DNA of 64,000 bases from NCBI GenBank assembly GCA_024336345.1, contig JANFOG010000012.1, positions 806,001-870,000 on the forward strand. Direction: 5' to 3'. Below, one piece after another: positions 1 through 11,263 of the stretch (the first letter of the stretch is position 1; every line of letters begins with the position of its first letter). This DNA comes from Mariannaea sp. PMI_226. Lineage: Eukaryota > Ascomycota > Sordariomycetes > Hypocreales > Nectriaceae. The notes under the pieces are model-generated. The model searched no databases. It was not told the origin of the DNA and worked only from the letters and a program-made list of their open reading frames with translations. A program made the translations under genes and the position numbers.

Positions 1-1664
1 AGGTCCTCAATGAGAGAATGGGACGATTCCATATCGAGGGAGATGGACGAGATGGATGAAATGATGAGGTCGAAGTCGTCCGGATCTTCAGCCTTTTGCA
101 AGGGCTTGAGTTTGATACGTACGACTGGTTCGTGCATAGAAAACTTCACGTTCGCCTTAGGCAGGAGACGTGAGATAAGACGGTGGTTCTCGCTCTGAGG
201 CTTCTGTGCCCTTGGCTTTGATTTCAACATGGCCAGGAGAAGTGGGAGGTGGCGTGGATCGAGATCTACAGATGGTGACGTGACGACTGAGTTCGCATAC
301 AGGATATTGGCGTTCTTCTCCTCGACATGACCACCTTGTAGTACTTCCATCGTCTTAGACAGTAAGGTTGTTTTTACAGTCGTTGTTGCCATTGGGACAT
401 ATACAAGACGATCTGAATGGCCTCGACCATCATCAAGACCAATGGATATTGATAGGGCCGCTCCCAACGCCTCATGCGCAATAGCTTCGGGAGGGAAGTA
501 CATTCTGTGGGCTGGCGACTTCGGGTCAAGTCGATGGAGATCAATACCGACCTCCTTCATCGCAGCATTAAGCATCATTGGGTTTGACCCCGGCTTGACT
601 GAGTTCACCTTTGTCGTAAGTCCGAGGAAACTGACGGCAAACTGTACTTCTTTGATCCCTCGCAAAATGGAGCTAAATAACTCCTTAGAATCAGACACTT
701 TTTTCAGCAAATGCTCGTTTGTGCTGTTGGGGTTGTCGAGCTCTTGTACCACCTTGCCAAGAAAGATATCAATCGGCTCATTAGGGCTAGAAAGCTTCGA
801 GCCTCTGCGACTCTGCTTCAACTTGGTGACACAGGTTTGAATGTCGTCCAAGGGAATATGAAGTCTTCCAAGCTTCAAGGAAACGGCAGCATCTCTTAAA
901 CCATCTCTTGACTCATATAGGTATCCATGGATGTTCAGAAATAGATGATCCAGTAATTCCATTGAATCAGTGCCTTCCGCTGTAAAGAGAACACTTCGCA
1001 CAGTCATTGTCCACTCTGCTTGTCGATCCTTGCTTGGAGAATGTTTCCTTGGCATAAAAAATCGAGCACGATCAACCATCTTAGGTCGGGTATCGACCGA
1101 TAAGGTGAAGCTCCCGACTTGAACATTTCCAACATCTACAATATTAACCGACGAGTTTGTGGCGACCACATCAATTAGCTTTAGCCAGTTGATATTTCTG
1201 TGAAGTTTCTTTATTTTCTCCTTTGCATCCGTGAGCTTTTTCCAAGTTTCATTTCGAATAATGGAGTTGGTCGCTCGACGAGAGGGTCGCGATCGAGGGA
1301 GGGACGTGGATTTCGTCTCGGTCGTCTTATTCTTGTCCGTATCCGTATCGCTCGATTCGGTATCCGCCTCGACGGACTTGTTCCCCCCCAGTTCCCCAAT
1401 ATCCAATGTGATGACGAGTTCGCTCAAAACAAGGCTCACCCATGTCGGCTGGGCGAAAGTCGGACGATGGACGTTGAGTCCCAGGCCCCGAATCTCGATC
1501 CTGCATCCATCTCGAGGAGTATACGCAAGCCGCCGCAACGAAAAGTAGCCGATTCTCTGTATAGAAATTCCGGTAATAATTCGAAAAACGGCGAGAATGA
1601 CAAAGGTCGAGAGGTAGACCAGCACGATAAGGCCGAACACAAATGTTGGGTTAAGAAGAGCCAT
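1..1664 (-). CDS. FMP27: FMP27/BLTP2-type bridge-like lipid-transfer protein, N-terminal part (3' end beyond the window)
   Basis: One uninterrupted frame runs from an ATG at 1664 to base 1, giving about 554 codons with no stop, so the rest lies beyond the left edge. The protein starts MALLNPTFVFGL with a hydrophobic helix at about residues 5-30. It continues with RRLAYTPRDGCRIEIRGLGL and HRPTFAQPTWVSL, the N-terminal pattern I recognise from fungal FMP27 (SABRE/Hobbit/BLTP2) proteins. This family makes very long hydrophobic grooves that bridge membranes, usually at ER-plasma membrane contacts; the N-terminal helix anchors the protein in the ER. A Ser/Thr/Asp-rich insert lies at about residues 95-125. 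Family members exceed 2,500 residues, so only about a fifth is visible. Another RBG-family protein such as Csf1 is possible, but the N-terminus fits FMP27 better. Function is inferred from the family. Confidence 0.8.
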   Translation of the reverse strand, partial: MALLNPTFVFGLIVLVYLSTFVILAVFRIITGISIQRIGYFSLRRLAYTPRDGCRIEIRGLGLNVHRPTFAQPTWVSLVLSELVITLDIGELGGNKSVEADTESSDTDTDKNKTTETKSTSLPRSRPSRRATNSIIRNETWKKLTDAKEKIKKLHRNINWLKLIDVVATNSSVNIVDVGNVQVGSFTLSVDTRPKMVDRARFFMPRKHSPSKDRQAEWTMTVRSVLFTAEGTDSMELLDHLFLNIHGYLYESRDGLRDAAVSLKLGRLHIPLDDIQTCVTKLKQSRRGSKLSSPNEPIDIFLGKVVQELDNPNSTNEHLLKKVSDSKELFSSILRGIKEVQFAVSFLGLTTKVNSVKPGSNPMMLNAAMKEVGIDLHRLDPKSPAHRMYFPPEAIAHEALGAALSISIGLDDGRGHSDRLVYVPMATTTVKTTLLSKTMEVLQGGHVEEKNANILYANSVVTSPSVDLDPRHLPLLLAMLKSKPRAQKPQSENHRLISRLLPKANVKFSMHEPVVRIKLKPLQKAEDPDDFDLIISSISSISLDMESSHSLIED

Positions 1665-4460
1665 GGCTAGAAGAGTCCCGCAAGCTTCCCCAGCCAAGCT
1701 ATCTGCAGCGCATTAGTCCAGGGGCGGGCAGTGCGCAGGGTGGTGTGCGAGGCGATCGCAACTCACCCGTACTGTCAGTACAGGAGGTATCATGCCCTCA
1801 CTTCATACAACTCGAGCAGTCGAGGAAGCTACGCCATCGCGGGTTCAGTTCGATTGTCCGGATGGGTAGAGATTTGCTGGGACTCCCGGCTCGTTCCACG
1901 CTGGCAGAGTTGCTGGACCTCCCAGGTAACTGAGAACACCCTCCCGCACGAGTAGCGCAGTGTAGCTAGGTCGCGATGTATTTATGAAAGAAGGTTTCAG
2001 TGTTCAACGTCGGAAGGTTCGGCGTGGAGCTCAAAGGGGCGACGGGACGGGGTCAGGACGGGGGGGGCAGTTAGAGCCAGATAGTCGAGGCTAAGGAGGA
2101 TAAGTACGGAGTAGCGGCTTAGTTATCGTGACGTCAAGAGCATCAGTGATCGAATTCGAAAGAAAAGGGGGAATGGGAGGAGGATGTAATTCAAGCGCGT
2201 AGGACCGCAATCGAAGAGCTAAAAGCGCCTCCTCGTTAAAAAGCGAGGTAAAGGGCAACTGACGGACGAGGTTGAGAGAAGGGGTTGAGAGAACGTTGAG
2301 GGGCCAAGTAGAGAAAAAGATACATCGAGTTGGAGAAGATGAAGCTTGGTCATTTGGGTAGGTACCTATTCTACATAGGTAGTAGGTAGTAATCCATGGA
2401 GCATGGTAAGCACCTCAATGAGCCGTTCCTTTGGGACGTGTACATGTACCTGGCAAGCATTGGTGGGTGTCCCGTCACCTCCTGTCTGATTCTATCAACC
2501 AAACCACTCCTCCAGTTTCTTCAGTAATCGGTATGTGAAAGCCCCTTGCCGCGCTACACGCCCAGATGGTGCCGAGTACGTAGGTGCGAAGTAAGGCCAG
2601 TGGGATGCGGGTCTTGATTGTTCGTTACCTTCACCACCGAGTTCACCCTAGGGAGCAACCCGTCAAAACTGATAAAGAGACACCGGAGAGACGGAGGTGG
2701 GGTGGGTACTCCAAGCTGTAGCCATATTCCAGTCAGATTTGTTGTACTGCAAGCACAGACCACAAACTCACACCACATTTCTTTTCCTGGCGTCCCACAA
2801 CCTATTTTTTTTTTTACCATTTCTCAAGGTACGTACCCCTCCTGCACACAAGCCCTCCAAGCCAACGAGTCGAAATCACTTTATTGGCAAATTACCGACC
2901 TATTCCATCGCTACTCTACCTTTATTACCTTGGTACGCCAGCCTTCTTCTCTTAGTAATCTCGGCCAGATACCCAACTGAAACATTCCTCAGAAGGCTTG
3001 TCTTGCACTCTATTCATACGTCGGAAGAATGTTTTGGACGGAAATTTCTTCAACTGTGTTGCAGAGCTTGCGTACGACATTTCTAGAGTCAGCTAATTCT
3101 TTTCGAGGTTTAGACCCTGGATGTGACAAGGACTTGTTTGGCCATTGGCATTTGTTGACGTACCGCCATTTGAGACTTTCATGTCAGTCCACCTCCCTCT
3201 GCCGCCCTCCGCCCTGATTTACAAAGAAATGGGCCAATGACAATCTACGTGGGGGCAGCTTCGCACGCGTATCAAGGTTGCAATTTATTACTGTGCTTCG
3301 TTTCATGATCTTCGTTTTTGGTGCGGGGAAGAGCAATCCCCTCACAACCTTCACCGTCTTTACTCTTCGTGCTGGAAATAGTAACTAGGGGCGTATCTCA
3401 TGTACTGTTGTTGTCCTCCCATTTGCGAACTCCTTGGTGGATGTCCGGACCTGACACCATACCCATGACTGAGTGATTCGAAGGGGGCAAATTATTTTTT
3501 ATAGCAACATCAGGGTATAGGGCAACAGCCCATGAATGTTCATCGTATGTAGGTCTGGCCACGTCTTCAAATGTTCCCATCAATTTTATCCACATAAGTA
3601 CATACTGGGCTCTTCACCACTGTACTATGTACATAAATCCCATTCGACCTGGTTGCCCAACTGCTGGATTTGCTGGGGATGATGGATGGACTGTCAACTA
3701 AAAATCTCGTTCGAAATCAGACCGAAGACTATCGTGTCATTCAAGGGAGCGTAACACCGAGCTGAAATGAGCAGGGTTGCCTCCAGCTAAAATGAGTCAG
3801 CCACTTAAAACGGCTACTTTTGATACATTCCATCATCATGATACAATGACGGGTTCGGTCCTATCAATCGCCCAAAAAACGAAGCGAAGTAACGATAAGC
3901 CCTGCTCCCACCCACACACGATCTGAGGGTGATCTGTCAGCGCTTGTCTATCTACCAATGTCCGTCACCTTTTGGAGGAAATACCACGTACGTCCACAAC
4001 ACGCGACGTTTGACGGCTATCTATTGCCAACGGTGTGTGCGTGTCTGGGGAAGTTAATTATCAATCACTCTTAATTGGCTGATAGCTCATCGAATTGTTG
4101 GGAGCTCTGAAGCTTGGGGATGAGGCTCCGTGCGATCCATGAAGTGAAGGGCGGGTCTTTTCCCGGGTACGTATTCTTGACAACGGTCAAATCACCATTT
4201 CCATTTCTGGTGTTACATGGGTGTCAATGCATGGTGAACATGGCGTAAGGTATTGGGCGCTGCATTTCAGCCGCTTTAACTTGGTCAGATATAGCAAACT
4301 AGTTGCTAGCATTGCATTAAATTTGTCGAGGATATTACTTCAAGCAAACGTCAAGTATTGTCAACTCCGCAGAACCAACCAAACAAGATCGTTTTGTCAG
4401 TGCACAGGTCTTGATTTTCCTCTTTTCTCCTGCACGTTATTTATTATGTATTTAAGAATT
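1665..4460. other. intergenic, about 2.8 kb, upstream of FMP27 and downstream of the Tim17-like gene
   Basis: No convincing gene. The first 600 bases are probably the FMP27 promoter and leader. A perfect TAGGTACCTA palindrome sits at 2359-2368 within a GTAGGT-rich patch (2357-2389), one copy of a motif dispersed through this window's intergenic DNA. Short open frames around 2618-3086 lack family resemblance and overlap one another in different frames. No tRNA or transposon ends were seen. Confidence 0.6.
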
Positions 4461-5273
4461 CTATGACGCTTCCTTTGGGGCAGACTTCTCTGCAGCCCTG
4501 AGTTCAGCAATTCGATCATCTATCAATGCAATGTCTGCCTCAACCCTCAATATTTTCTCAGACATCATATCAACATATTCGTCATCCGTAAGTTTCTTTA
4601 AAGGACTCCACTTGGATCGAAACCAACTGTCATTATCATCTCTCATCTTAGGCTGCCGAGTCGCTAAACGGTTTGCGATCATCTGGCCGCCGGCACCAAA
4701 CACAGTCCAGCAAACAATACCTGGGAGAATATTTGACGGGCCGCCTAGGAACAAAGTTATGGTTAAGATATATCGGGATACCGGAGCCAGAAGTGTTGAA
4801 CTTACGAATTAAGCCTCCTACCGCGCCAGCCACCGACCCTGCGATGGCGCTGGCCTTGGTTTTGTCTGATAAAGTCATGTGTTCTTCACCACCCCAAGCC
4901 TTGATCGCGATACTCCTAGAGACTTGGGTCTTTTCTTAGTAAGGATCTGGAGGCGAAAGACATTACCCAGCACTTACACCAAAAGCTAGATCCAAGAGTG
5001 AACCATTGGAATCCCGATACAGCACCCCAGATAATGGGGTTGGCTTCTTTGAAGATAGATCCGCCTACGCCAGCTATCACACCAGCAGTTCCTAGCAGTT
5101 GAAATAAGCAACATGATAGATAGTATGGTCATTTCTCTGATCGACGACGTACCGGCCCAGCCACCTACTTTGATAGGCGGCAAAATCAGATCCACAATCT
5201 CGGGGGCAAACAGTCCTCGAGCTGAACTGCGGCGTTGGATAAGACTCGATTGAGGTTCTTGACTGCCGACCAT
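4461..5273 (-). CDS. Tim17/Tim22/Tim23-family-like membrane protein
   Basis: Four exons on the minus strand: 5273-5153, 5091-4980, 4915-4806 and 4744-4461, giving 208 residues. The ATG at 5273 is the first in frame. The joined protein has several short Gly/Ala-rich hydrophobic segments (GTAGVIAGVGG, ASAIAGSVAGAVGGLI, ILPGIVCWTVFGAGGQ). GxxxG-like spacing and an R-G-P-x-N-x-x-P-G turn resemble the Tim17/22/23 fold of mitochondrial inner-membrane and related channel proteins. A charged C-terminal tail follows (about residues 150-208). It is probably a mitochondrial membrane protein, but it is not clearly one of the three core translocase subunits, so transport function is unproven. It diverges from eIF4B. 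The second intron uses G|GTGTAAGT, because the more standard GTAAGT two bases later would create a stop. Confidence 0.75.
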
Positions 5274-6040
5274 TGTGATGTTGTATTGAGGAGGCTCCCA
5301 CGACGAATACAAGGATGGTAGGCGATGTAGCTAGAAGAAAGAAAAAAAAAGACAAAAAAAAAGAAACAATAAGAAATAAAACCAATTGCTTATACAATTA
5401 CAATGCGAGAAATTTTGTACAATAACATTACAGTATGACAGTTTAAATGACTGGGTGTTTTGTCATGGCGAGGATGGGTCTGAATTGGATGCTGATACCG
5501 GAGGACAAACCCAAAAGAAAATGGTATCAAGAAGAAAAAAACCCGTGACATAAGGTAAGGCTATCAGAATGGCACAGCCTGGCAGGCGGCCCAATCTGCA
5601 ACGTCGTCCGTCCTCGCCACAGACCAGCCAAAACCTGCAAGCGAGTAGGGAAGGGGGCCGGCTTTTTTCACTAATCCTATCTAGGACTAGCGCTTCCCAC
5701 TCCTTGCCTGGCAAAATTAAGGCAACCCTCACCAGTGTCTCCATCAGCATTTTTTCCCTACGCCGAGCAAATTTCGTCTCGCCAACCCCAGACACGGCAA
5801 TACTCGTCGGGGGGACCACCAGCTTCGCTCAATCGTCCTCTATCTGCGCCTTTGCGTCAATCCGCTTCTCACCGGGATCTTGGCCGTATTATCGACCTTT
5901 TACTCCCGCCTTCTTCCGTCTCGTTTCGGCGCCCGATTTCTTGCCCAGAGGACTAGGCCAGCGACAAGTCGGCTTCGCCCTCGACATAACTACGCGCATC
6001 GGTCCGAGAATCGTTGCGCGTTATCGCTTAAACCGCAATC
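5274..6040. promoter_or_regulatory. shared divergent promoter/leader region between the Tim17-like gene and eIF4B
   Basis: The 767 bases between two divergent start codons must hold both promoters and leaders. The half nearer eIF4B is CT-rich (about 5880-6000), as is common upstream of highly expressed fungal genes. An A-rich tract lies at about 5335-5385. An open frame on the minus strand at 5463-5819 resembles no family and was not called. Confidence 0.5.
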
Positions 6041-8117
6041 ATGGGTAAGCAGGCACCCTCTAGTAGTGCTATAATGTCTTGCTAAATGATTTCTCCCAGC
6101 TCCCAAAAAGAAGGAACAGCAGAAGGTATCCCTTAGGGACTTCTTGTCTGATGCAGGTTGGTGTTGCCCCTCGTCTGTGTCGCATTGTCGCCCGCCCCGC
6201 CGCACGCACACATGTCAATGTATCCTCAACCTTGAACAACGATACTGACCCTCATCCATAGGATTTGGTGGTGGCTCTTGGGCCGATGAAGTTGAGGAAA
6301 CTTACGGTATGTTCTCAGACTTCTATTTTTCTTCCGCTGTCGTCCTCGTGTCCAGTTCACTAACCCTGTTGTAGTCACCGGTAGGCGCCATTTTCACCCC
6401 TCAAGGATAGTATAGTGGTGGACTGACTTTATATCCCCTCAGGCACTCAGCCTCTGCCCCCAAGCGATCGCGATCGCGCCCGTTTCAACGCCCCTTCGGC
6501 CAACAGCTGGCAGGATCGAGGTATGACGTATTGAAATCCAAGGAATGAGCATAAATACTAATGTGCCTAGGATTTTCCGTGCGCGAGAGCGTTCCTCAGA
6601 GAATCCCCGACAAGCCTCCTTATACTGCCCACCTTGGCAACCTGGCCTACGACGTTACTAACGATGCAGTCAATGACTTCTTTGAGGGCTGCGATGTCGC
6701 TAGTGTCCGTCTGATTGAGGATCGTGAACTGCAGCGCCCAAAGGGTTTTGGCTACGTTGAGTTTGCCAATGTTGAGGGCCTAAAGAAGGCTCTTGAACTT
6801 GATGGAGAGTCCTTCCAAGGTCGTACCGTCCGCATCAAGGTTGCCGATCCCCGTAAGCCTCCCCTAACCACCACCACTTCATACTTCCGCTAACCTCACC
6901 CAGCCCGTGGTGGCGACCCCGGCAGAGGTGACTCTATTCGAGAGATGGGCGACTGGACCCGCAAAGGTCCTCTGCCCGATCTGGGCTCCGCGCGCTCCAA
7001 CCGTCCTGAATTTGGTGAAGCTCGTGAGCGCCGCCCCCCTCGCGACCCGGCCTCTATGGAAGCACGCCCTACTCGTGACCTGACTTGGGAGAGACACGGA
7101 CCTTTGGCTCCCCTGGCTAATGAGGGCCCTGGATCTCGCGACAACAGCCGTCCTCCCCGCGGCGAGGGCTTTGGTGAGCGAAGCGATGAGCAGCGTGGAA
7201 ACCGCCGAGAGGCTGCATGGGGTGAGGGTCGACCTCGTCGTGAACAAGGCGAGCGCCCGGAGCGCCCAGAACGCCCAGAGCGAGCTCCCACCGCAGCGGA
7301 TCGAGATATGCAGTGGCGAGATCGCATGCAACCCGGCAAGCCTGTTTCTCCTGATGGAAGCGCGCCCCCCTCCCCTGCTCTCTCTAACGCTGCTCCTGCT
7401 CATGGCGGCCGACCTCGTTTGAACCTGCAGAAGCGAACCGTTTCTGAAGCGGCAGAGTCTTCCTCCGCTGCGGGCAACTCAGACTCCAAGGCCAGCCCCT
7501 TCGGCGCTGCTCGACCTATCGATACTGCCGCCAGAGAAAAGTTGATTGAGGAAAAGAGACAACAGGCCGTTCAAGAGCGCCGCGAGGCCGAGGAGAAGGC
7601 CAAGGAGGAGCGACGCCTCGCTAAAGAGGCTGCTGCCAAGGCTGAGGCCGAGGCTGCTGAAGCTGCTGAAGCCGCTGAGGCCGCCGAGGCCGCCGCTGCC
7701 GCTGCCGCTGCTGCTGCTGCTGAGGCTGCCCAGGCTGAGGCTGAGGCACCACAAGAGGAGGCCAAGCCTAGCGAGGAGCCTAGTGACAAGGCCAATGGGG
7801 AGCAGAAGGTTCCCATTCGAACCCGTGAGCCTCGTGAGCCCCGTGAGCCCCGTGAGCCTGTGAAGTCGCGAGCTACCGAGGCCTCCAACTGGCGATCTGC
7901 TTCGGATCGTGCTCCTCGTGGAGGTGCTCGGGGTGGTCGCGGTGGCTCGTCTCGAGGTGGACGAAATGACAACCGATCTCACCGTGCTAACGGATCCACT
8001 GCTCAGGCCCCTGCCGGACCCGGAGCTGATGGCGAGGCGGCTCCCCGTGCCGTTGAGGATGATGGCTGGACGACAGTGCCCAAGAAGGGCCGCCAGGGAC
8101 GGGGAATCGCACCTTAA
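6041..8117 (+). CDS. TIF3: translation initiation factor eIF4B (RRM protein)
   Basis: Exons: 6041-6044, 6100-6156, 6262-6306, 6375-6380, 6443-6520, 6571-6852 and 6904-8117, giving 561 residues. The N-terminus (MAPKKKEQQK, then GSWADEVEETY) is typical of fungal eIF4B. One RRM spans about residues 82-156, with RNP2-like HLGNLAY and RNP1 KGFGYVEF (121-128). The middle is rich in Arg, Asp and Pro. A charged Glu/Ala/Lys coiled region covers about 370-440, EPR repeats 466-477 and RGG/RGR motifs about 495-511. The C-terminus has DDGWTTVPKKGRQGRG. eIF4B binds RNA and stimulates the eIF4A helicase during mRNA recruitment to the 40S subunit. The start codon is split: the first exon is only ATGG. The 6-nt exon 6375-6380 has good AG and GT flanks and can be skipped without a frame change (TYVTGTQ versus TYGTQ), so it is the least certain part. 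Confidence 0.9.
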
Positions 8118-9432
8118 AAACGTGTACATATAACCCCGTTTCCTTCCGGTTTCCCGACTAGAAATGCCCGTCGCAAGATGTACCCTCGTGTGGACCTCTC
8201 TCTTCTCTTTGGACAACGCGGTTACCTCTTGGACTCTGCTAGTTTGATCGCGAAAATATCCCGTCTCCCCTCGTACACTCTCGCATGAGGCTTGCTTGGA
8301 CCGGAGGTCTTGGAAGCTTAAGGACCTTTGGGACCAGCTTGCTCAAATGCTACCCAATGTCGAATCACCTTGACCCCTGAATTCCCTGGGGTTTAAGGGT
8401 ACCGGTTCGGATCTCTTCTGCCTTGGTAACAATCAAGGCTTTTTTTAACCTTCCTCGTCTGACCCGCCACCCAAAGTTGGACCCGAAAAAACCCTCTGCG
8501 CTTTTTTCCCTTCTCTATCTTGTTGTTCAGGATGGACGCAGGGGACACCGGTGGACCGCGAATTTTAGCATGAGCCCTCGGCGTTTTTCGAGAACAGAAA
8601 AAGTTTTTTTTTAAGAAGAATGGTGACGAATGGATGGATGGCTGGATGGATGGATGGAAACGTGGTATGCATTGAATGATCACGGCTCTCTTATAAAATG
8701 ATTTTTCTTTTCATATTTGATCGAATGCGGGAAGAAAATGAGGGACGGTGGGAAGGAGGGTGAAAAGAATCTTCTTCTTTTTTTTTTGCCTTTCCTCTTC
8801 TTTTTTTTTTCTTCTTTTCTACGTTATGCTCCTTTTGCTCAGAAATGGTTTCGAATGATGATCACGTCCAACTTAGCAGACACTTGGGAGATCCAACCCT
8901 ACTCAGTTTTCCTTTCTTCTGGTAACGAAACGAGGGATTTGGGAGGAGGTTCCTGTATGCTAGGCAATTCATGGAATCAATGAATGTATTGTGTTTCATT
9001 TTTTCGTCCGTCTCTCTCTGTCTCTCTCTATCTCTCTCGTCTTCGCTTAAAGTCGTGAGAGTCTTGGGTTTTTTCTTACCAGGTTGGTTGGTTTTGGTTT
9101 CCTGTGCTTTATCTATATAAACGAAATAGACGGGACGGGACGGCTGAGTTTCCATAGACTTCTTTTTGAGGAACGAGGTACGGTCTATTCATGGGATCAG
9201 GTCTAATCTCTTCTCTTCTTTATATACTCGCAACTCTTCTCTTTTTATTTCAGTTTGCGATGCATTATGACGGCAGTGCTCTTGATGTGTTTTTGTTCCC
9301 CCAGGTTTCTCTAATAACGCAGCAAAATCAACAGACAGAAAATTCAACATAAATCGCACCTCTCTTTGCTTTTGATGGGAAATTATGCTTTATGAGTTCC
9401 TTGATAATGCTTTCTCGCCTTGTGTTGGCTCA
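8118..9432. other. convergent 3' flank between eIF4B and the Nudix gene
   Basis: No gene is supported. The stretch carries long pyrimidine tracts (8776-8820) and a TGGA-type repeat, and presumably both 3' UTRs and terminators. Open frames at 8393-8683 and 8717-8983 are low complexity. Confidence 0.6.
8631..8658 (+). repeat. tetranucleotide microsatellite (TGGA)7, one unit TGGC
   Basis: Seven tandem TGGA units, the third being TGGC, lie in the 3' flank of eIF4B. This is a simple replication-slippage repeat. Confidence 0.9.
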
Positions 9433-10113
9433 TCAGTGCTGCTGCTGCTGCTTCTTCTTCTCCTCCTCCCATAGGCGAAAGCCTTCCAGCACGGTCAACC
9501 TCACACTTGCACTCACAAAGTCCAACTCCCGGCCATCAGCAAACTTGCACGTCCTCGCCTCCTCCTCCGTCACCCACGCCCATTCGACGTGCTCATCCTC
9601 CCGCACGACAACCTCATCGCAGCTCTTGACGTCCATCCACGCCGTCAGCTTCGCCCAAGTGTTGCCCGTCTCGCGGAACACGACGAGGTCGTCCAGCATC
9701 TCCACCTGCGTCTCCCCCTCTTCCTTGGGCGTCCCGTCGCCATTGGTAGCCTCGTCGATGCGCGCCGGCGCCGAAGGGTGCAGGTGAACGGCGGCCTTGA
9801 CGCTGGTGGCCACGAGACCCGACTCCTCCCAGAGCTCGCGCACGGCGGCGTCGACCATGCTGGCGTCCCCGGGGATGTCGACGCTGCCGCCGGGGACTTC
9901 CCACTTGAGCGGCCACGAGTCGGTTGGGGAGCGGCGGAGGATGAGGACTTGGTTGGAGGCGTTTGTGACGACGGCGCCGGCGAGGAGGTTGTCAATGGAA
10001 GGGTTTGCCTTGAGGAGGGAAGAAGGGTGGGAGGTGTAGGGTGCCAGAGAAGGGGAGATTGTGTAGCCCGAGGGCGGCTCTTGTTGGCCGCCGTTTTGTT
10101 GCTGGTTGGACAT
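9433..10113 (-). CDS. Nudix hydrolase
   Basis: A single-exon gene of 226 residues starting at ATG 10113. The Nudix box runs from G76 to L100: GGSVD, then a spacer, then R92-E93-L94-W95-E96-E97-S98-G99-L100, matching the REUxEExGU core. The spacing between the first Gly and the Arg is two residues longer than the canonical G-x5-E-x7-R pattern, and Asp/Ser stand where Glu is usual. The catalytic Glu pair is intact. The preceding strand (AGAVVTNASNQVLILRR) fits the fold. Nudix enzymes hydrolyse nucleoside diphosphates linked to another group, using Mg or Mn; the substrate cannot be read from this sequence. The first 40 residues are Gln/Ser/Pro-rich and the tail is Lys/Gln-rich, both likely disordered. 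There is no visible targeting signal. Confidence 0.9.
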   Translation of the reverse strand: MSNQQQNGGQQEPPSGYTISPSLAPYTSHPSSLLKANPSIDNLLAGAVVTNASNQVLILRRSPTDSWPLKWEVPGGSVDIPGDASMVDAAVRELWEESGLVATSVKAAVHLHPSAPARIDEATNGDGTPKEEGETQVEMLDDLVVFRETGNTWAKLTAWMDVKSCDEVVVREDEHVEWAWVTEEEARTCKFADGRELDFVSASVRLTVLEGFRLWEEEKKKQQQQH

Positions 10114-11263
10114 GGTCGTAAGCTTGAATAGGCTGGATTCGCCGTTTCTATGAAGAGTGTTTGGTTGGTTCGAGTTTTTAAGAATTGGGTTGATGGAAAT
10201 GGTGATGTTTGCTTGTGTGAGGTGGTTGTAAAAGAGTTATTTGTAGAGAGAGAGAGGTAAGAGGGGTCCGTTATTCGGATGTGAAGGATTAACCAAGTTG
10301 ACAACCAAACCACCTCCTACCGAAGAAAAGATGTTCGTTTAATTTATAGCACGTCGCAATTTTTGCTGTGAAGCTGAAAACAAAAAGTTGAGCTCGAATA
10401 GGTTCTAAGGATAAATGCTGATCACTCAAACAAAGCCCCAGGCTCCCAAATGATTTGAGATCCGACGTCAGGCACCTATATTGATGCCTTGTGTTATGAG
10501 AGATGGCAGCCAGCAGCCGGTGCTTTACTCCCGATGATTGTGCAGCAGCTAGGTTGTTTTTGCTTCACATTCCCCCTCTTGATTACTGCCTTGCCTTAAC
10601 TGTCTTCAATCTCAATGTGACTTGGTAAGCCTTAAGTCTTGCAGTTCTGGTACCTACCTGCAGTTGATCTGCAAACCCCTCTCTCTCTATTTGTTTCCAT
10701 GTATGAGTCAACGACCTTCATAACTACTACTACTTCACTAGGCATCTGTTTTCCAGCGAATTGATGCAAAATACGAGCTTCCCTTCGAGTTGGCTAAATA
10801 GCTACATAAACCATCCCAGCCCAATTAGATGATGGATAGATTATCTCGAGATTGATTGGCTTTGTCGCTCTGCGCAATCTTCCGGGTTTACTTTTCCAAA
10901 CCCGCCATATCACATACTTTGCACCGAAATATGTAGAACTATTACACAAATGAAACTGTTTTCTGTCTTCTACCTCAAAGGGTCTATGCAAATGGCATTC
11001 ATTTCGTTACTGAGATCATAGCTCAGCATCTCTCCATCAGGCGTCAGGAACCAGGGTAGATATTGTTCCCTTTCCACTACCTTGCTCCTCCCACCCCTTT
11101 CGCTTGTCCCCAAGTATCAAAATCCCCTCCATATATGCTCTTCCAATAACGCCCCCTCCCCCTCAAAAAAATACAATTATGTATGTTTCTTATGTACAAC
11201 AGACTCTAGGAAAATTGTTCTTGGTTGGCTTCTTGCTCGCTCGCTGGCTCGCTGGCTCGTCCC
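10114..11263. other. intergenic, between the Nudix and GPHR-like genes (both minus)
   Basis: Holds the Nudix promoter and the GPHR 3' flank. A GGTACCTACC copy of the dispersed motif sits at 10649-10658 and an AP-1-like TGAGTCA near 10706. A GCTCGCTCGCTGG-type short tandem repeat lies at 11235-11259. No gene is supported; the frame at 10794-10991 is short and featureless. Confidence 0.6.

Noticed and set aside
2618..3086. Two overlapping plus-strand open frames of about 120-130 codons
   Set aside because: They overlap each other in different frames, are Pro/Ser/Phe-biased and have no resemblance to known families.
5463..5819. 118-codon minus-strand open frame between the Tim17-like and eIF4B genes
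   Set aside because: It occupies the eIF4B leader/promoter and shows no family features.
7479..8216. 245-codon open frame on the minus strand
   Set aside because: It is antisense to the repetitive Glu/Ala and RGG part of eIF4B and reads as Ser/Leu/Gly low complexity.
9589..10131. 180-codon open frame on the plus strand
   Set aside because: It is antisense to the Nudix gene, whose Nudix box is clear on the other strand.
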